Source of the DNA: Theobroma cacao
Lineage: Eukaryota; Streptophyta; Magnoliopsida; Malvales; Malvaceae
Length of the DNA: 64,000 nucleotides
Direction of reading: 5' to 3'
Assembly (NCBI RefSeq): GCF_000208745.1
Contig: NC_030855.1
Location: 26,239,136-26,303,135, forward strand
Shown: in pieces, positions 48,201 through 60,176 of the stretch
Layout: every line of letters starts with the position of its first letter
Numbering within the stretch: position 1 is the stretch's first letter
Notes under the pieces: model-generated
Database searches by the model: none
Seen by the model: the letters and a program-made list of their open reading frames with translations, nothing else
What the model was told of the DNA's origin: nothing
Made by a program: the position numbers and the translations under genes

Positions 48201-51200
48201 ATAATACATTCACCTTACCCTCCTAGATTGTTTTTTTTTTTAATTTTTAATATGGAGTCAAATGCTTATATAAATTAGGTTTAAGTGCAAGAAACACGAA
48301 AGGCTTTCTGCATTCATCCTCAACCTTCTTGTAGCCTGCTTAATCAGAAGAAAGACTCCATTCCAGTAAACTTGTAGGCTGGGCAGAAAACAGTTGACAA
48401 TTTGCTATTTCACCGCATAGGACAAGAAGTGGCCCTGTCCAAGAAGCATTTAGATCATCTATGCAAATTGGCTGAGTTGGAAATTAATTAAAGCTGACAT
48501 GCCATTTGAACAACATGGCGCAGCTCTAGATTTTAAGAACCTCTTAAAAATTAACTCAATCTAGTAACATGCAGTGGCTTACTATAAATTCGCAGTTCGG
48601 CACAGATGCCAACTACCATGGTGAATGGTAGCATTTTTTTAATGATAAAATAGAAACCCAAATGGAGAGAATGAATACAAAATTTTGTTGAAAGAAAGAA
48701 AAATATATAGTGATAAAAAAAATCAATTTCTAATTTCTCTGCGTAGTTTTTTTTTTTTGTTAACTTATTGATTGATCATCTACCTATCCCATACTTTTAT
48801 GTCCTTTTGATCACAATAACTAAGAATTCTTTCCATGTTGCTCTGCAGGTGTCGGAGTTGGATTTACTTCTGCTCTAATATCCTTTCTGATCAATCTTTT
48901 GTATTCATATGCCATGTTTTATACCATAAACTAGAAGCTGTTATTGTTTACTTTTAAACCTTAACTCCAAGAACCTCTTTAAGTATGCAGGATTGGATAT
49001 TGACAAGTGAGCACTGCATTTGAATCTTTCGGTTCCTTTAGCGACTTCTTTTGATTCAAATACTTATGAAAATTGCTGATTTCAATATCATTCATTGTAC
49101 TCTTGTCAGTCTTCAAAACTTGGAGTGCTGTCTTTTTGTTCTTTTTCCTTATTTCTCGTAAGCAATTTTCTGGACCATTTATGTTCTCTTCTTTCCCACC
49201 TTTTATACTGAATGGATTCATGGGGCAGTTAGTTATAAAATTATCTCATATTTCTAGGTACATGCTTGCAGAAGGTCTCAGCCTCTCTGGTATTGTATCA
49301 ATATTGTTTACAGGAATTGTAAGTGAACATGTAATATTGATTGAGTAATAGTATATTGCATGCTTATGCAGCATAATGAACTTTTTATTTGTTTCTGTTT
49401 TAGGTTATGAAGCACTACACATACTCAAATTTGTCAGAAAATTCTCAGCGCTTTGTATCTGCTTTTTTTCACTTAATATCATCACTGGCTGAGACATTTA
49501 CGTGAGTTATCTTTATGTGATATGAACTGATTTAATTTGTCCAATATGATAACTTTCCATGTTGAAGCTTGATTCTTTTGTTCAATTTTGCAGATTTATA
49601 TACATGGGTTTTGATATTGCCATGGAAAAGCACAGCTGGTCACATGTTGGATTTATCTTTTTCTCAATTGTATCCTTAAATTATTATTATTATTATTATT
49701 ATTTTTTTGTGTGAAACTAGGTCTCTGATAGCTGCATTAAATTACAGTCTTATCGTTATCCCTTGACTTGCTTCACAATTATCTTAGTTATTTATTGGAG
49801 TTGCCAGGTAAATGAGCTCTATATTATGATTTATGGACCTTGGAATCTAAATATTGTTGATCTTTCAATTTTCATATTAGGCATCATTGATGGATCTTTC
49901 GTAAAATAATTAATCAGGTTGTGTAATTAAATCTTTAGGGCAGCCAATGTCTTTTCTTGTGCATATCTGGTCAATTCGGTTCGTCCTGTACATCGGCAAA
50001 TACCTTTAAATCATCAAAAAGCACTTTGGTATAGTGGTAAGAAAAATCCAAGTTTCATCCTAATTGGTTTTATACTATTTTCATATTATTAAATTATTAT
50101 TGACTTGATTAGGACTTCGAGGGGCTATGGCTTTTGCCCTTGCTCTGCAATCTGTTCATGATCTTCCAGAAGGACATGGCCAGACTATATTCACTGCAAC
50201 AACTGCCATTGTTGTTTTGACGGTATGTTAGACGAAGCTTATCTTTAAATTAAGAAAACTTTTGTTAGACATATGCTGAAAAATAATTTACAAAACTGAA
50301 AATTTTGCTTATCCATTCAGTGCTCATTGCTTAGATCTTAAGGCAATATTTATTTACAAATTACTGCAATACCATTTCATTTGAAATATCCAGCTACCTG
50401 GGAGAGAAAATGTGAAGCATAAATTCTTTATTTCTCTGTTCCTTTCCCTTCCCATAGTTTAGCGAAAAGAAAATTGACATATGGTTTAGTCTTGGCACTA
50501 ATTATGCTTCCTTCAGCATGCATCTAACAGTAAAGTGCCAGTCAAGTCATAATTGGTTTATACTAGTGTGAGCTGTGAAGACCAATTGATGTAATTGGTT
50601 TATAATTGGTTTTTATACTAGTAAAGTTGGTCATCAAATTCATGCTACCTTTAGCATGCATTATTGGTTCACTAAAAAATTCAGTAACTTTTTCCTTTGA
50701 ATTATAATCTGTTGAAAATCACATCAACTTCTTCCAGCTTTGCATTATATTTAGAGTCTCTACTAGGGTAGCTTATTCATTCTCTCAACTGCATAACCCA
50801 AAAAATATAGTTGGAATTAGAATTATAAATTTTGTTTATATTGTCATCCTCTTGTAGTATTTATGGAGACAGTTCAACTTTGATATGCTGTTTGAGTGTT
50901 TTGACTGGCTCATTAGCTTGTTTTGGTGATATGCAATGGTTCATGAGCATGTTTTTAGGCACTTTCCAATCACGAGTTTTGATACTAGTCTAAAATTGAA
51001 TTGAAATCTTTCATGTCCAATGTTATGTGAATAACTGCATCTTCTGCATTGCATTATCCTTTCAAGAGTTATAAATAAATCGCAGTCTGCATGTGATAAT
51101 TGATACTTATCCTTTGAGTAACTGATAATTTTTTCTAAATGTTACAGGTGTTGTTAATTGGAGGTTCAACAGGTACGATGCTAGGAGCTCTGCAAGTTGT

Positions 51201-53672
51201 AGGAGATGGCCATGATGGCCACTTAGGTGAAGTAAGTTTCACTAAAAATCTAGTATCTAGGTTTTAAATTAAAGGTTCAATAAAAACACACACTTATGAT
51301 AATTTGTGGACAGCTAATTCCTCATTGGTTTCCCTTTGTTCTGTGTGTCTGAATGTGGTATGCATGTTATTTTTATTTTTGGGGATTGACTGTGGGTATG
51401 TATTTAAAAATATATGTTTCATAGTAATTTAGTTGCATTAGTATAATAATTTGAGTTTAGTGATTTCCCTTCATAATCTTTCCTATGATGGAAGTGTTAT
51501 ATACTGTGTTACTTGAATTTGGGATTGAGTGTTGTTATATGGGTATGTGTGCAGCACAGGTACATTCAATTTTTTCTATGTTTTAACTGATATTTGGAGG
51601 GCCAGACTTCCATATCATGTCTGCCTAATATGTGTTGGATATGAGTAGTTCAAGAAAAATAAAGAGTCTGAGCAACATAGGTTATAATAATCCTAAAATG
51701 TCTTTCATCATTTTTTTACAGTTAGAATTTTTGCAATGTACTATTATAGCTTTCTTGACTTAAGCACATTGTTCTATTTTTAGTTTTATACCTTATCTGT
51801 ATTTTGTTGCTTTCTTATTTCACAATTTCCAGTTTTTTTGGCAATATATTAGAAGCTTTTCTATTTGCTTACTTGCCATTGCTTATGTTTCAACACAAAA
51901 CCTGAGATGCTCAGAAAGAATTTAGATCCTTTAATTGAAGTCCTATTATCAAAGGTTCAAAAAAAATGAAGGGCCAAATGACATGAGGGTGGTACCTAAG
52001 ACTTACATCAACAGGAAGAGCTTACAAAATTTCTATGCCGGACTTTCTGTCAAGCAACATATGTATGTGAACTCGAGACAGTGACTTCTTTTTTGTCATT
52101 ACTGTCTGGTGGACGCATGGTGGTGGGTACAAGGAAATATTTGTGAAAGCAAATGTAGCCTCATATGGAACACTTATCACGAAGTTCTTTGTCCACTTTA
52201 GTTTCTGGATTGATTTGTAGTATTTTTTGGCAAATGAGTTCATTTTATTGAAACAACAAAGTCATCTGGTTAAAATAACAAGTAAGAAGTGGAGTTCAAT
52301 ATTTTTTCAGATCACATGGCGACTTTCCTGCATCTGTCTTAGCCTGACCTGTATTGGTGAATTTTTTATGAATGGTTCAAATCGATGAGAATCAAGTATA
52401 AAACTTGAAGTAGAAACTGCTGCTGCCATCATGATGGTTGTTTTGATTTTTTCTGTTGTGAGTGATTTTATTGTCACTAGTATTTATTTATAATTTCATT
52501 GCAGATCTTTGACGGTAATAATGGATATGTTGCTCCAACTTATAATGAAGATGGAACAACAGGGAACAGGTTTAAGATGAAACTGAAAGAGTTCCATAAA
52601 AGGTAATATCTAGAATTTCACCTTCAATCAAGATCAGGGATCTATGGATTAATCATCTAATTTATTTCCCTTTTTTTGTTTAAATTTAAAACCGTTTCCC
52701 ACCCTGCAGCACAGCATCATTCTCTGCATTAGATAGGAATTACCTCACCCCATTCTTCACAAGCCAGAATGGAGATGATGAAGAAGAGCATGGTAAGATG
52801 ACTTTTTATTTTTTATTGGATATATGCATTTTTGTTATCTCCTTTCTTTTCGGATGGCTTACCTCTGTTGAGTATCATTGTCCTGATTTGTAACTTATGC
52901 TTGGTTCTATCAATCTGGGTGGTCAAATTACTTTGTGTTAAGCTCAGGATGGTGGTTTATACAATATTGGAAGACTGGTTTGAAATTATGTATTGTTGCT
53001 TTGTTCTCTTATGGTTTTCTTTCCTTTTGTTTTTCACTTTTTAAGCATTCTTTCCCAAACTATTTTATCGTGTTGTTGAGGTAATGTGGTTTTTAGTTTG
53101 AAGAATTGTTTCTTGATAGGTACGTATGTTTCTCTGCTTTGCTTGATATTTGGGTGTGAGCTTTATTAGCATCTACAGAGTGCCACTGACTGAGTTTGGT
53201 ACCAAAAAAAGCAATTAAGTTTGTCAAAATATATGAGTAATAAGTTATTCATCCTTATTACTTTTCTCACAAATGAGAGTTTGGCTCCCATTCTTTCTAG
53301 GTTTTCTTGCACTTAAGTAAAACTACTCATGTATTCTTAATGACCCGCGTAGTGGTTATCAGAAATCTAGTTGTGTGATTTTGGGTTCAAAGAATGGTTT
53401 TTTGGCTGGAATTCATATGCTGTGTCGCAAATCTTTGCACTGGTATTTATTAGCAAATGCCTATGGTTGATCCTCTTATCTTCATTTGTCTGACTATATT
53501 ATCTTCAGATGAATTATATCTTCTATATCACGCCTTTGCATCAGATGACTGCCTTAAGTTGACTGCTTCAGTTTTTCATGGCAGTGTATTTATGTAAATC
53601 TCACTTTTTGGATACTTATCAGATGACCCAATGCCCAGTTCTAGAAACGGAGGGTTTCATGACCATAGCTAA
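39204..53672 (+). CDS. NHX5/6: Endosomal Na+(K+)/H+ antiporter, NHX5/NHX6 type
   Basis: Twenty-two exons: 39204-39372, 39450-39501, 39613-39672, 39832-39856, 39963-40048, 40144-40255, 41201-41263, 41365-41384, 41467-41564, 48849-48877, 48975-49006, 49110-49157, 49258-49318, 49404-49501, 49594-49669, 49788-49807, 49939-50036, 50113-50222, 51148-51231, 52505-52602, 52710-52792 and 53623-53672 (1572 nt, 523 aa; AtNHX5 and AtNHX6 are of similar length). It is a CPA1 exchanger with about 10-12 membrane segments that, in known relatives, regulates Golgi/TGN/endosome pH and K+. Visible motifs are [11 protein letters not shown] (residues 83-93, amiloride-type site), [22 protein letters not shown] (Asp188, ion-binding pair) and [12 protein letters not shown]. 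The cytosolic tail ends NGGFHDHS. Introns 3 and 10 are AT-AC and intron 15 is GT-AG of U12 type. Exons 8 and 16 are only 20 nt. Intron 9 is 7.3 kb because of a Gypsy insertion. Confidence 0.96.
39673..39831 (+). other. U12-type AT-AC intron (intron 3 of NHX)
   Basis: It starts ATATCCTTTC, the U12 5' splice-site consensus, and ends CCGGCAC. A near-consensus branch site TTCTTAACTC lies at about 39809-39818, roughly 16 nt from the end. Splicing here gives IIFQSGFSL, the conserved exchanger sequence; no GT-AG alternative keeps it. Confidence 0.93.
40528..40812. mobile_element. Possible MITE in NHX intron 6
   Basis: The left edge CTTAGGGTCCATCTGATTG and the reverse complement of the right edge (CTTAAAGGTCCCATTAGG) are similar, in a style common in plant hAT-like MITEs. 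The match is weak and I could not find a target duplication. Confidence 0.3.
41565..44714 (+). other. Left part of NHX intron 9, no gene seen
   Basis: AT-rich intron sequence left of the Gypsy element. The 43080-44700 part reads like old dispersed repeat sequence, but I found no LTR pair, coding domain or clear boundary. Confidence 0.5.
42611..42700. repeat. 45-bp tandem duplication in NHX intron 9
   Basis: ACCCAAGTTTTC at 42611 and again at 42656. Both copies end CTAAAATCTTATCTATGATT followed by GTATAG. Confidence 0.85.
45450..46142 (-). pseudogene. Gypsy pol remnant: start of the RT domain fused by deletion to integrase
   Basis: The frame begins with the segment that leads into reverse transcriptase ([15 protein letters not shown]) and jumps directly to the integrase core ([18 protein letters not shown], then [20 protein letters not shown] and [13 protein letters not shown]). 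The entire RT palm, RNase H and integrase zinc finger are gone, yet the frame stays open across the junction. No enzyme activity is expected. Confidence 0.9.
46355..47212 (-). pseudogene. Gypsy gag with protease remnant
   Basis: A gag capsid region ([49 protein letters not shown]) is followed by a damaged zinc knuckle ([16 protein letters not shown] lacks the last Cys) and a retropepsin DSG motif near the end. The frame is broken before pol. Confidence 0.88.
48878..48974 (+). other. U12-type AT-AC intron (intron 10 of NHX)
   Basis: It starts ATATCCTTTC and ends CCAAGAAC, with branch site CCTTAACTCC at about 48959-48968. Joining gives [15 protein letters not shown] in frame. It is 97 nt long. 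Confidence 0.93.
49670..49787 (+). other. U12-type GT-AG intron (intron 15 of NHX)
   Basis: It starts GTATCCTTAA, a perfect match to the first eight bases of the U12 GT consensus, and ends TATCTTAG. A branch-like CCCTTGACT lies about 21 nt from the end. It contains an (ATT)n run near 49683-49701. The next exon is only 20 nt. Confidence 0.8.
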
Positions 53673-54889
53673 TCTCAGTGACAATCAAACGAGGACACGT
53701 ATGCCACTTGATGGAATTAACTTCGTAGATATTTTTACATATGATCAAGCACATTGCATGTCTGGTTGGAGGAACTGGAACTGTGCATACATTCTACCTT
53801 TTTACAATAAAAAATTTCATATCAAGAGATCTATCTATGACATGACATCGTCTGTATAGTTAGCATTCTTTTCACGATTTCTTTTAGGGATTGATTACAT
53901 GCTTATTAATCTGCCAAGGATTTTTAAATGCTGGAGTTGTGTAGGAGATAATGCATATTAAATGTTTATAGAGGTTGTTTTCACAATTTACCATTGATTC
54001 TTGTTTTATGGAGAGGAAATTATGTAATGTAGTTCACAGAGGGAAATCTTTTTAAAATAAAAAATTATGGTGCTCTGCCCTTTTTAATTTATTATATGTG
54101 ACGTTTCTATCATGTGTGTTTATATATATATATATATTGATCATTTCACGGTGAAGAGGGTGTTTTTGTAAGTTCAATGGTATCTCTCTCAACATATTGT
54201 TTTCATTGCTAAGTACCAATGAGTTTGATTATTATGTTCTAGCTTTAGTGTTTAGTGTGAAAGAGTGTGAATGAATTACATTCAAGTGAAAGCGGGAGAT
54301 TCATACATTAATTTTTACTTTTTAATGTTAAAATTTTTTGTTTAGATTTTTTATTTGTGTTTTTTAATTATTTTTTAAAATAAAATATAAATAAATAATA
54401 AATAATAAAAATTAATACACAATAGACCATGAGTTATAAAATTATATTTTCAATGGGTTTAATCTAAATCTCTCGAAGGTTACCTTAACTATGGTTAAAT
54501 TTAAATTCTGGCCTTGGGTTGATCGGCCTCTGGATTCTTTTTTGTTTCACCTTTTTTTCAAAACCAAACGAGGTCGTTTATGAAAGGATATATAACTCCT
54601 TAAAGCTCTTAAATCCTCATTTTCCTTCCGTTCATTATCTCTTAAGCTTAACCTTTCCCACTCTTTCTCTCTCCTCGTACTCCATCTTATTGCTGTGTAT
54701 CAAACCCAGATCTTGATCGACTATGGTTGTTGTGTCGATAAATTTAAAAAGGATCACTTTTTAAAAAAGTTATTTTATCATATTATTGTTCAAAGATTAT
54801 ATTTGAATGGTATGAATAATTGCTCTTTTGTAAAGTAATTATTAAAATAATATTTTTATTCAAAGGTTGTGACTTGTAATATGTAAAAG
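53673..54889. other. 3' flank of NHX and AT-rich intergenic DNA
   Basis: The NHX 3' UTR is followed by AT-rich DNA with a (TA)n run at 54121-54138. A UTR-like pyrimidine-rich stretch at about 54540-54720 shows no recognisable protein. Confidence 0.5.
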
Positions 54890-56390
54890 TATATTTAAGG
54901 CATATAGGTGTCTTAATGAAAAAGTTGTGATTTGAAGAATTTAAAAAAATTTTAAGGTCTTTTTAAATATTTTAAAGATTTTTTGAAGTATTTTTAAGGA
55001 TTTTAAGCTAAGGTTTTTAATGGATTTTAAAGAAATTTTAAGGATTTTTAAAGATGCTTAATGTCTTTTTAAGGATTGTTAAGGTTTATTAAGGTTTTCT
55101 CAAAGATTTTGAAGCTTTTTAAAAGGTTTTTTTAAAGATTTTTAACGTTTTTATTTATTTTAGAAGATTTTTAAGTATTTTTATAGTTTTTTTAAAGGAT
55201 TTTGAAATATTTTTATGTTTAAAAGATTTTTAAAATTAAGAATTTAGTTTTTTTAAAGGATTTTAAATATTTTTATTTTTTAAAGGATTTTTTTAAAGGT
55301 TTTTAATAGTTTTTTTTAATGATTTTTATGAATTTTTAAGGCTTTTTATAGATTTTTAAATATTTTTAAGGACTTTTAAAATTAAGTATTTTTTAGGTTT
55401 TTTATAGTTATTTTAAGGATTTTTACAGTTTTTTAAGGTTTTTTAATTTATTTTTAAGGATTTTTATGGATTTGTAAAGATTTTATGTATTTTTAAGCAT
55501 TTTTTAGTATTTAATGATTTTTAGAATATTTTTAAGGATTTTTAAATTTAAGGATTTCAAGATTTTTTATAGTTTTTTAAGGATTTTTAAAGATTCTTAG
55601 GGATTATTAATGATTTTTAAGATTTTAAGGTTTTTTTTATGTATTTTTAAGAATTTTTAAGTATCTTTAAGGATTTTTAGGTGACTTAAGGTTATTTAAG
55701 GATTTTGTAGAATTTTGAAGGATTTTAAAAGATTATTAAGGATTTTTTTATGGATTTTTAAATATTTGTAAGGTTTTTATGGGTTTTTAAATATTCTAAA
55801 GGATTTTTTAGATTAATGATTTTAAGTTATTTATATTTTTTTCAAGCATTTTTAAGGGTTTTTTGTGTATTTTTTAAAAGTTTTTAATGATTTTAAAAGA
55901 TGTTGAAGGATTTTTAAGGTTATACATTTTAACATTTTTTTATAAATATTTAAGAATTTTTAAAAATTTTTTAAGATCTTTTTAAGGCTATTAAAGTTTT
56001 TTTAAGATTTTCAAAAGATTTTAAAGGATTTTAAAGGATTTTAAGGGATTTTAAAGTAAACTTAAGGATATTTAAGAATTTTTAGTAGACTTATGGATAT
56101 TTAAAGATTTTTAACGATTTTCAAGGATTATTAAGGATTTAAGGTTTTATATTGTTTTTTAAGGATTTTTTAGGGTTTATAAGTTTTTTTAAGGAATCTG
56201 AGAGATTGTTAATGGTTTTTACGAGATTTTTAAAGATTTTTTAATTTAAAAAATTTTTTTTTTAAGGATTTTTAAGGATATTTAAAGATTTCTATAGATT
56301 TTTTTTATAGATTTTAAAGGTTTTTTTTAAGTATTTTTAAAGAGTTTTAAGGAGACTTGAGAATATTTAAGAATTTTTTAAGCATTTTAT
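54890..56390. repeat. T-rich degenerate tandem array, TTTTTAAGGAT-like
   Basis: About 1.5 kb made almost entirely of 9-12-base variants of GATTTTTAAGG, with heavy purine/pyrimidine strand bias (few C). No coding potential. It passes directly into telomere-like repeats at 56391. Confidence 0.9.
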
Positions 56391-56517
56391 GATTTAGGGT
56401 TTAGGGGTTAGGTTTATAGTTTAGGGTTTAGGGTTAAGGGTTTGGGGTTTAGGTTCGGGGGTTCGGGGATCGAGGGTTTGGGGTTGGGGGTTCAGGGTTT
56501 TGGGTTTCGAGTTTAAG
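56391..56517. repeat. Degenerate telomere-like (TTTAGGG) block 1
   Basis: Repeated GGGTTTAGGG, GGGTTAAGGG and GGTTCGGGG variants of the plant telomere repeat, on the plus strand. It lies between the T-rich array and the poly(A) end of LINE A. Confidence 0.88.
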
Positions 56518-59500
56518 TTTTTTTTTTTATGCTAGAAGTTCACGCAGGGTCCAACTACTCTGTTAAATTTTTTTAATTACGAAATAAAAAGTAGAAAGAA
56601 GGGGGACTTAAACCGTACCTTCAAGTTACATGATCTTGAGAAAGTTTCAGAGAAGCACCTAGAGCAAGGAAAACCATTTTACGTGCATAACTTTTGATGC
56701 TACAGTAAAATAGATATTCCCTACTATTACATTGAGACAATAAACTAAAGTAAAATTTAAAAGAGAAAATGTAAATAAGAAAAGTACCCAGAATGGTGTG
56801 TTTCATTTTATGACCATATTTTTTACTATCGTTATAAAATTGAAACACTCCTATATTACAAAAATCTATGTGAATAACAAAATAAGAAAAATAAACTAGG
56901 AGTACTAACTTTATCTAATCTAAGAATACCTCTAAGTTGACCTTCTGCTTGTGAAAATGCCTGCAAGTTCTGGTGCGTATGCCCCTGATTTGAGAGATGG
57001 TCTGCCTCCTGGTTCCCTTCTCGATGGATGTGTGAAATCAGAAAAGAGATACCACTTAAAGATCTACGAATGAAAGGGAGCTAATACCGAGTCCTAGAGG
57101 ATCCCTAATGACCTTCATTTATCATGTGTACCACTACTTTTGCATCTCCAAAGTCTAGTAACGTTGTACTCAAGACACAAAAGTAAACCCCTGTGTAGAG
57201 CCATTAACTCTGCCTGTAATGAGTCATATGGTCCAAAATTTTCAGAAAATCCAAAAATCATGGTACCTGTATGGTCTCGAAGAAGTCCTCATCCGGCAGC
57301 ATTTTGAAAATTATGCTTGGAACTCCCATCAACATTCAACTTAAACTCACCTGCTGATGGTTTATGCCAAGAAAATATTTTTGGAGGATGTGGGGTTGCC
57401 TGCTGAAATATTAGATCCCATGCCTGAGCAATATGAAGATCTCCCCTCCATTGCCACCGATGGAATTGCCTCCCCTGAAATAATTAGTGGATGAGTTTGA
57501 GTACTCTCCATACCACTCTGTTAGGATACATACCAAGGTCCTTATGCTTCGCATCATTCCTTTCAACCCATAAGAACCAGAAAATGAATAATGGCATTAA
57601 CTTGCGTATGTGTCATTTTTTTGTATAATCACCAAAGTACAACCATGCCCATATAATCTGATAGACAGTCTGGGGATAAGCAATGTTGATTTGGAAAAAT
57701 TTCGTAAAATAATTCCAAACTTGTGTAGCTATTGGGCATTCTCACATGACATGCAAGAGAGACTCTTTTGAGTTACAGTGTTGGCATTTGGAAGCTAACT
57801 GGAATCCCTTGGTTTTCAACCGTGAATCAATTGGTATCTAATCCTGTAATAACCTCCATAGAAAGAAGGAAGTTGTAAGAGGAATGCATTTATGCCAAAT
57901 TAAATTGAATACAGGATTTATCGACTGTCACAGTCGAATTATCTCCCAAGCGGACTTAGTAGTGAATTGCCCATCCGAGGTAAGAACCCAATATGCGTTA
58001 TCATCATTGGGAGGATCGATCGAAATTTTTAAGATTTCCGCCACAACATCCTCCAGTAACACATTGTTCAGCTTACCCACATCCCATTTGCCATTATCAT
58101 AGAAATAGCAAACTCTTGTCATAGATGATGCAAAGGATGGAAATCGACTAACCAAGGGTGCTTCACCCATCCAACAATCATGTCAGAAAAATAACTCGCC
58201 CTTACCTAATCCGCCACCTAATGTGGGTGCTTCACCTAATCGCCCTTACTAAGAATCTAAATAAGGTCTGAACATCACCCTTTATCGTTTGCGACTTTGC
58301 AGAATTTTTTGCTATTTTCACTACGTCTTTTGGTTTGCCTGTGCCGTGCTGTCCCTTCGCTGCCAACCCTCTTTCTCCTGTAGTTTTTGTTTGACCATGC
58401 ATATCATGCACGTGAATGAGTTCTAGCCTGACACCTTCCGCTAAACTCAACTTTGCAGCACGTGCTGTTACCATCCCGCCTCCAGTCAATTGTTCATCAC
58501 GACCGTTCTAGTCGTTTGTGCCCATCCACTGTACGTCCGCCACATGCCTATTCCTGACCACCGCGTCCTCTTACGGTTTGCAGATGAGTAACCGCGTATT
58601 ATTTTCATCTTCCATTATCTTTACAAGCGTTGTTAAATCCTTCCTCACACTCATGACTTTATTTAATTGTTCTCGCTGGCCACGTTCCACTGTCGATCCC
58701 GGTTCCTTACCCCCATTTCCCCTTCGCGGACAACTCTCCATCACTCGTAGTGCTTTTTCCATACCTTCCTTCTGTTTCCCTGCGTTCAGCAACACATCTG
58801 ATGACTCTTCTTTTTTCGTAACCCCTCTCCTTGTTAGCTCCTGTTCCACAACCCGATTCTGCGCTTCATCCTCATCTCTCGAAATCCCATGTAAATGGTT
58901 TGAAATTGTAACGTTAGCTTTCTTAGGGAATTTTTTTGAAACAATCTCCTTACCTTGCCGGTCCTTAGCCCCACTAGTCGCTACTTTACCCACTGGTTAC
59001 CATTTATGGTGATGAATGGCTAGTTCCTCCAGGCACATAATTTTTTTTTTCTAAATTTTTTATTTTTTCCACCTTAACTACACTGGGATGCTATGACTTA
59101 CTCAATCTAGATGGTTTAGCTTTATTCCCCAACATAATACAGTCCACCTCCTTATGACCTACGTGACAGCAATGATCATAGTAAGTCGGCATATGGGCAA
59201 ACTCCACCCTTTGAGGATACCCACTGGTTATTGCCCCTGTCTCTCTATTTTGCACCACTATCCAAACCTGGTCCACCGACGATTTCCTACAGTCATACTC
59301 TATGTATACACAGGCCACACTTGGTCTTGACCCATTAGTATTAGCTTCGTCAACAAATAGCTGTCTCTCTACCGTTTTAGCAATCAACAACAAGGTAGAT
59401 TTTTTAAATAAATGTGCTTTCAGATTTGGGGAGGAAATCTATACAGGTACAACAACAAACTCTTTCTCTGATTCAAACTCTAGAGTCTATTTAAAAACCC

Positions 59501-60030
59501 TCATCTTCTGGTACGCAATAAACCAAGCTTGCTTTGTCCAGATTCGATTGAAATCTTGTTCATTGGACAGATGAATGAGAACATGTTTATAATCTAACCA
59601 TCTGACTTCATAAGCCCCTGTCAAACCAATAGCTTTGAAAGCAGATCTAACCTCTTGTAGTTTTGGCATCTTGGAAAACTTACCCACAAGGGACATCTTG
59701 AACGGCTGTGCTAAAGTTTGTATCTCATCCTCCAAAAATGCAGCAGCTGGTCGATCTTTGTATACAAATGGATCTCGGGTAAGGGGCACCACCATAGTTT
59801 TTTCTCCTGAAAGAATAGACAGGAAAAACTTTTTATGGAATCTAAGGGATGATGGCGGTTGAATCTGGGTTTGTGTGGTTTGTTGGCAGCCATGTGAGTG
59901 TGGCAATTGTGAGTGCTTGGTCCAGGTAACGGGTGGGTTTGCTGTCGGGGGCGGTTGGGGAAGGTTCGACGACCGGTCGGAAGGTAAAACAAGGATGGTA
60001 AGGAGGCTTGGGAACTCATGTCGGTTGAGA
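56518..60030 (-). mobile_element. LINE A, non-LTR retrotransposon, internally deleted
   Basis: On the minus strand it runs from 60030 (5') to a poly(A) tail seen as 11 T at 56518-56528. ORF1 covers about 58.5-60.0 kb: a DUF4283-type domain (EIQTLAQPFKMSLVGKFSKM, WLDYKHVLIHLSNEQDF), a zinc knuckle whose first Cys is Tyr (YDHCCHVGHKEVDC), and a Lys/Glu-rich tail. It then passes straight to the C-terminal end of ORF2: WVLTSDGQFTTKSAWEI, the zf-RVT block (CQHCNSKESLLHV near 57.77 kb) and an RNase H domain (FKLNVDGSS near 57.34 kb, then QAELMALHRGLLLC), with in-frame stops. Endonuclease and reverse transcriptase are missing, so it is non-autonomous. Confidence 0.85.
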
Positions 60031-60176
60031 GGGTTTGGGGTTTAGGGTTCTAGTTCGGGTTCAGGGGTCGGGGGTCGGGGTTGGGGGTTCGGGTCTAGGG
60101 TCTAGGGGTTAAGGGTTAGGGTTTAGGCGTTAGGGGTCAGGGTTGAGGGATTAGGGTTAGGGGTTAGGGTTTGAGG
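60031..60176. repeat. Degenerate telomere-like (TTTAGGG) block 2
   Basis: GGGTTTGGGGTTTAGGG, then many GGGTTAGGG, GGGGTCGGGG and related units on the plus strand. It sits between the 5' end of LINE A and the poly(A) end of LINE B. Confidence 0.88.

Noticed and set aside
54519..54716. Possible short gene with UTR-like context
   Set aside because: No recognisable domain and no following coding exon; the downstream DNA is the T-rich array.
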